The position numbers and the translations under genes were made by a program. The notes below the pieces were generated by a model that was not told where the DNA came from, made no database searches, and saw nothing but the letters and a program-made list of their open reading frames with translations. A stretch of 24,762 bases of DNA from JBJKRF01 sp046704785. GTDB taxonomy: Bacteria > Chloroflexota > Anaerolineae > Anaerolineales > Villigracilaceae. Location of the stretch: the NCBI GenBank assembly GCA_046704785.1, contig JBJKRF010000111.1:1-24762 (forward strand). The letters run 5' to 3'. This document shows, piece by piece, positions 22,452 through 24,762 of this stretch; the stretch's first letter is position 1; each line of letters opens with the position of its first letter.

Positions 22452-23132
22452 GTGCGAATTCTCCTAATCGAAGACAACCACCGTTTGAGCGAATCGCTGC
22501 GTCTGACTTTGCAGGATGATGGCTACGTCGTCGATACCGCCTACGACGGCATCGAGGGAGAAGAGCTGGCAACCATGACCGCCTATGACATCATCATTCT
22601 GGACATCCTGTTGCCGGGGAAAGATGGCCTGGAAGTATGCCGTACACTGCGCAACAAACGTAACAAAACACCCATTCTCATGCTGACCGCCCGCGATGCC
22701 CTGCAAGACCGCGTCACCGGTCTGGATAGCGGCGCCGACGATTACCTGGTCAAGCCCTTCGAGGTGGACGAATTACGCGCCCGTATCCGCGCCCTGCTGC
22801 GCCGCGAATCGGACGATAAGTCTGCGCTGCTGACCTTGGATGACCTGAGTCTCGATCCGGCGACACACGCCGTCGAGCGCGCAGGCCAGACCATCGAACT
22901 GACCGCCAAAGAGTTTGCGCTGCTCGAATATCTCATGCGCAATACCAATCGTCTGGTAACGCGCGAAATGGCGGAAGAACATTTGTGGAACTATGACCAC
23001 GTAGTAGCCTCCAACGTCATCGACGTGTACATTCGCCGGTTGCGGCGCAAAATCGACGACGGCTACGAGCCCCGCTTGTTGGAAACCGTGCGCGGGGTAG
23101 GCTACCGCATCCGCAAGCCGGAGGGCAAATAG
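22452..23132 (+). CDS. OmpR/PhoB-family response regulator
   Basis: This 226-residue cytoplasmic DNA-binding regulator has a receiver domain (1-115) and a winged-helix output domain (about 130-223). The acidic pair is E7/D8, the phosphorylation site is D51 (ILDILLPGKDG), and the conserved LVKPFEVDEL block carries the receiver Lys. The output domain has the usual LTAKEFALLEYLMRN and NVIDVYIRRLRRKID helices. The start is GTG at 22452, preceded by GGAGTG. The kinase gene follows after one base. A duplicated operator upstream suggests that it controls itself and the divergent redox operon. The signal is unknown. Confidence 0.95.
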   Translation: MRILLIEDNHRLSESLRLTLQDDGYVVDTAYDGIEGEELATMTAYDIIILDILLPGKDGLEVCRTLRNKRNKTPILMLTARDALQDRVTGLDSGADDYLVKPFEVDELRARIRALLRRESDDKSALLTLDDLSLDPATHAVERAGQTIELTAKEFALLEYLMRNTNRLVTREMAEEHLWNYDHVVASNVIDVYIRRLRRKIDDGYEPRLLETVRGVGYRIRKPEGK

Positions 23133-23133
23133 C

Positions 23134-24642
23134 ATGGCCCCGGTCAAACGCGTTTGGGAACGTCTCGATCTGCTGGTGCACAGCATCCGCTTCCGATTGG
23201 TATTGTGGTTCACGGCCATCCTGGCCGTCGTGCTGCTGGTCTTCAGCATCTTCGTTTATTGGAGCCAGGCCCGCGACCTGCGCATCGACGCCTATGGCCG
23301 CATGCAGCACCGCATGGCAGAAATCGCCGGCGTGCTGCCCCAAGGTTTCGTCGATATGGGAATCCAAGCCAACGGAATGTCTGCCATCAGCCTGCCAGCT
23401 TCGTTCCTGCAAAGCAACGAAGTATTGGTGATTATCGGCCCGTCTGGAAAGCTGGTCGGGAACTGGGGCCCCGTCCCTGCCGACCAGGTCATCCAAATTG
23501 CCCAACACTCCATCGAACAACATCCACCCCACGGCAACGAACCAATCACTTCGGCGGCTTACCAAGGTGCCTCACAGAATTACACCGATTATGCCTTTAC
23601 CGTCAGCCCCATTATGGATGAAGGCACCCTCGATGGATTCCTGATTTACGGCTCTCCGATCGATCCCACCGGTGAATTGCCCCGCCTGATCTTGACCCTA
23701 CTGGCTGGCAGCCTGTTGACGCTGGTCTTCACCGTGGGCGGCGGATTTTGGCTGGCCGACCGCGCCATGCGCCCGGTACGGACGATCACACACGCCGCCC
23801 AAACCATCAGCGAAACGGACTTGAGCCGGCGTTTGACTCTGCACAGCAAGGATGAGTTGGGCGAACTTGCTAACACCTTCGACGGCATGTTGGCGCGCCT
23901 GGACGCCGCCTTCCAGCGCCAGCGCCAGTTCGTCGCCGACGCCAGTCACGAATTGCGCACACCGCTGACCATCGTGAATCTGGAGGCCACGCGAGCGCTT
24001 GCCTCGCAGCGCAAAACGCCGGAATATGAACGCGCCCTGGGCGTGATCCGCTCAGAAAACGATTTCATGATCCGGCTAGTGAACGACTTGTTGACCCTAG
24101 CGCGCATGGACGCCGGGCAGGCCGTTTTACAGAAGCAATCACTCGACCTGAGCGACGTGGCGCTGGAAGCCGTCGAACGTCTTTCGTCGCTGGCGGCCCG
24201 CAACCAGGTGACGCTCGAAGCCGGTGACATGCCCGAAGCCCAAATCATCGGCGACCGACAATACCTGCTGCAAATGATCAGCAACCTGATCGAAAACGGC
24301 ATCAAATACACTACCGGCAACGAGCGGCGTGTTTACGTGGAATCCGGCCTGCAGGATGGCTATGCCTGGGTGCGCATCTCGGACAACGGTCCGGGAATTG
24401 AGCAGAGTTACCTGCAACATCTCTTCGACCGGTTCTACCAGGTGGACAAGGCGCGCAGTCGCCAGGAACCCCAAGAAGACGACTCACAAGGGCCATCGGG
24501 CAGCGGGTTGGGCCTGTCGATCGTACAGTGGATCGTCCAGGCGCATGGCGGAACCGTGGGAGTGGAGAGTACACCCGGCGAGGGGACGACGTTCGAGGTG
24601 CGTATCCCGGCTGCGGGGGAGAACGAGTCACCGGACGATTAA
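23134..24642 (+). CDS. Sensor histidine kinase with HAMP domain
   Basis: This 502-residue inner-membrane kinase phosphorylates the adjacent regulator. TM1 is at about 20-43, a periplasmic sensor region at 44-183 has no recognised fold, and TM2 is at about 184-207. A HAMP linker (about 208-260) is followed by the HisKA domain with SHELRTPL (271-278, phosphorylated His 272). The ATPase domain has the N box NLIENGIKYT (384-393), the G1 box DNGPG (417-421), the F box LFDRFYQVD, and the G2 box GSGLGL (456-461). GGAGGG lies before ATG at 23134. The stop codon lies on the junction with a group II intron and may be partly built by it, so the original C-terminus could have been slightly different. Confidence 0.93.
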   Translation: MAPVKRVWERLDLLVHSIRFRLVLWFTAILAVVLLVFSIFVYWSQARDLRIDAYGRMQHRMAEIAGVLPQGFVDMGIQANGMSAISLPASFLQSNEVLVIIGPSGKLVGNWGPVPADQVIQIAQHSIEQHPPHGNEPITSAAYQGASQNYTDYAFTVSPIMDEGTLDGFLIYGSPIDPTGELPRLILTLLAGSLLTLVFTVGGGFWLADRAMRPVRTITHAAQTISETDLSRRLTLHSKDELGELANTFDGMLARLDAAFQRQRQFVADASHELRTPLTIVNLEATRALASQRKTPEYERALGVIRSENDFMIRLVNDLLTLARMDAGQAVLQKQSLDLSDVALEAVERLSSLAARNQVTLEAGDMPEAQIIGDRQYLLQMISNLIENGIKYTTGNERRVYVESGLQDGYAWVRISDNGPGIEQSYLQHLFDRFYQVDKARSRQEPQEDDSQGPSGSGLGLSIVQWIVQAHGGTVGVESTPGEGTTFEVRIPAAGENESPDD

Positions 24643-24762
24643 TCGAGTAGGGAGCGGCGGCTAACCGCTCCCTCTCACACCACCGGACATGCGGGTCCGC
24701 ATCCGGCGGTTCACCAAGAGTAGCGCAGAAAGATTTGCGCTGGATTTTCTTCTGTCTCGTGC
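24642..24762 (-). mobile_element. Group II intron, 3' end (domains V and VI), partial
   Basis: On the minus strand, domain V is at 24710-24679: basal arms ACCGCCGGA and TCCGGTGGT, a 2-base bulge, and an upper stem TGCG/CGCA with loop GACC. Domain VI (24672-24650) is an 8-bp stem GGGAGCGG/CCGCTCCC. The tail CTACTCGAT gives a 3' end of AT (the AY rule) and a bulged A seven bases from the end, the usual branch point. The minus-strand stop TGA at 24713-24711 closes a frame reading HETEENPAQIFLRYSW from the window edge, possibly the end of the intron-encoded reverse transcriptase. The body of the intron lies beyond the window. Confidence 0.85.
24722..24741. repeat. Small inverted repeat inside the intron
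   Basis: AGCGCA (24722-24727) and TGCGCT (24736-24741) form a 6-bp hairpin with an 8-base loop. It lies just upstream of domain V on the intron strand and could belong to the end of domain IV. Confidence 0.5.

Overview
The window reads as chromosomal DNA of a heterotrophic bacterium, most likely a member of the Chloroflexota (Anaerolineae-like). This is an inference from the gene families together: FHA proteins next to a RodA homologue, SH3b and beta-propeller envelope proteins, a glycogen module, a Zn-ribbon protein and a group II intron. No rRNA or phylogenetic marker is present to prove it. No tRNA, rRNA, CRISPR array or prophage was seen. The first ~124 bases are pure homopolymer blocks and look like an assembly or sequencing artefact.

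Layout. 195-738: A-type Fe-S carrier with a consensus promoter and a hairpin terminator. 769-1383 (-): SH3b surface protein. 1548-2135: Zn-ribbon protein, probably leaderless. 2229-4627 (-): glycerate 2-kinase and a hydroxypyruvate/glyoxylate reductase. 4745-9525: two FHA proteins, MTA phosphorylase and a RodA-PBP fusion, resembling the actinobacterial fhaA-fhaB-rodA-pbpA locus. 9669-10852 (-): ferredoxin and superoxide dismutase, separated by a 104-bp nested-palindrome element. 11019-12005: EamA transporter. 12032-14947 (-): glycogen synthase and 4-alpha-glucanotransferase. 15015-16286 (-): beta-propeller lipoprotein. 16489-19625: gnd-zwf-pgl, the complete oxidative pentose phosphate branch, closed by tandem terminators. 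20490-19699 back to 22169 (-): four-gene membrane redox operon (coiled-coil membrane protein, small anchored protein, ApbE-like protein, bis-heme ferric-reductase-like protein). 22452-24642: OmpR-type response regulator and histidine kinase, divergent from that operon. 24642-end (-): 3' end of a group II intron.

Three observations stand out. First, the RodA-PBP protein keeps the SEDS glycosyltransferase landmarks, but its fused transpeptidase domain has lost all three catalytic motifs (SxxK, SxN, KTG), so it looks like a built-in pseudo-PBP activator. Second, the two-component system and the divergent redox operon share a 282-bp intergenic region. It carries two inverted copies of a 19-bp operator, each made of two half-sites 11 bp apart and each exactly 7 bp upstream of a -10 box, which argues for one regulatory unit. 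Third, the group II intron ends right on the kinase stop codon and may supply its last base.

Metabolically the central part links glycogen synthesis and breakdown with NADPH supply through the pentose phosphate branch. Ferredoxin and SOD fit handling of oxygen or redox stress. Several genes appear to be transcribed without a leader, their -10 boxes lying 6-7 bases before ATG.
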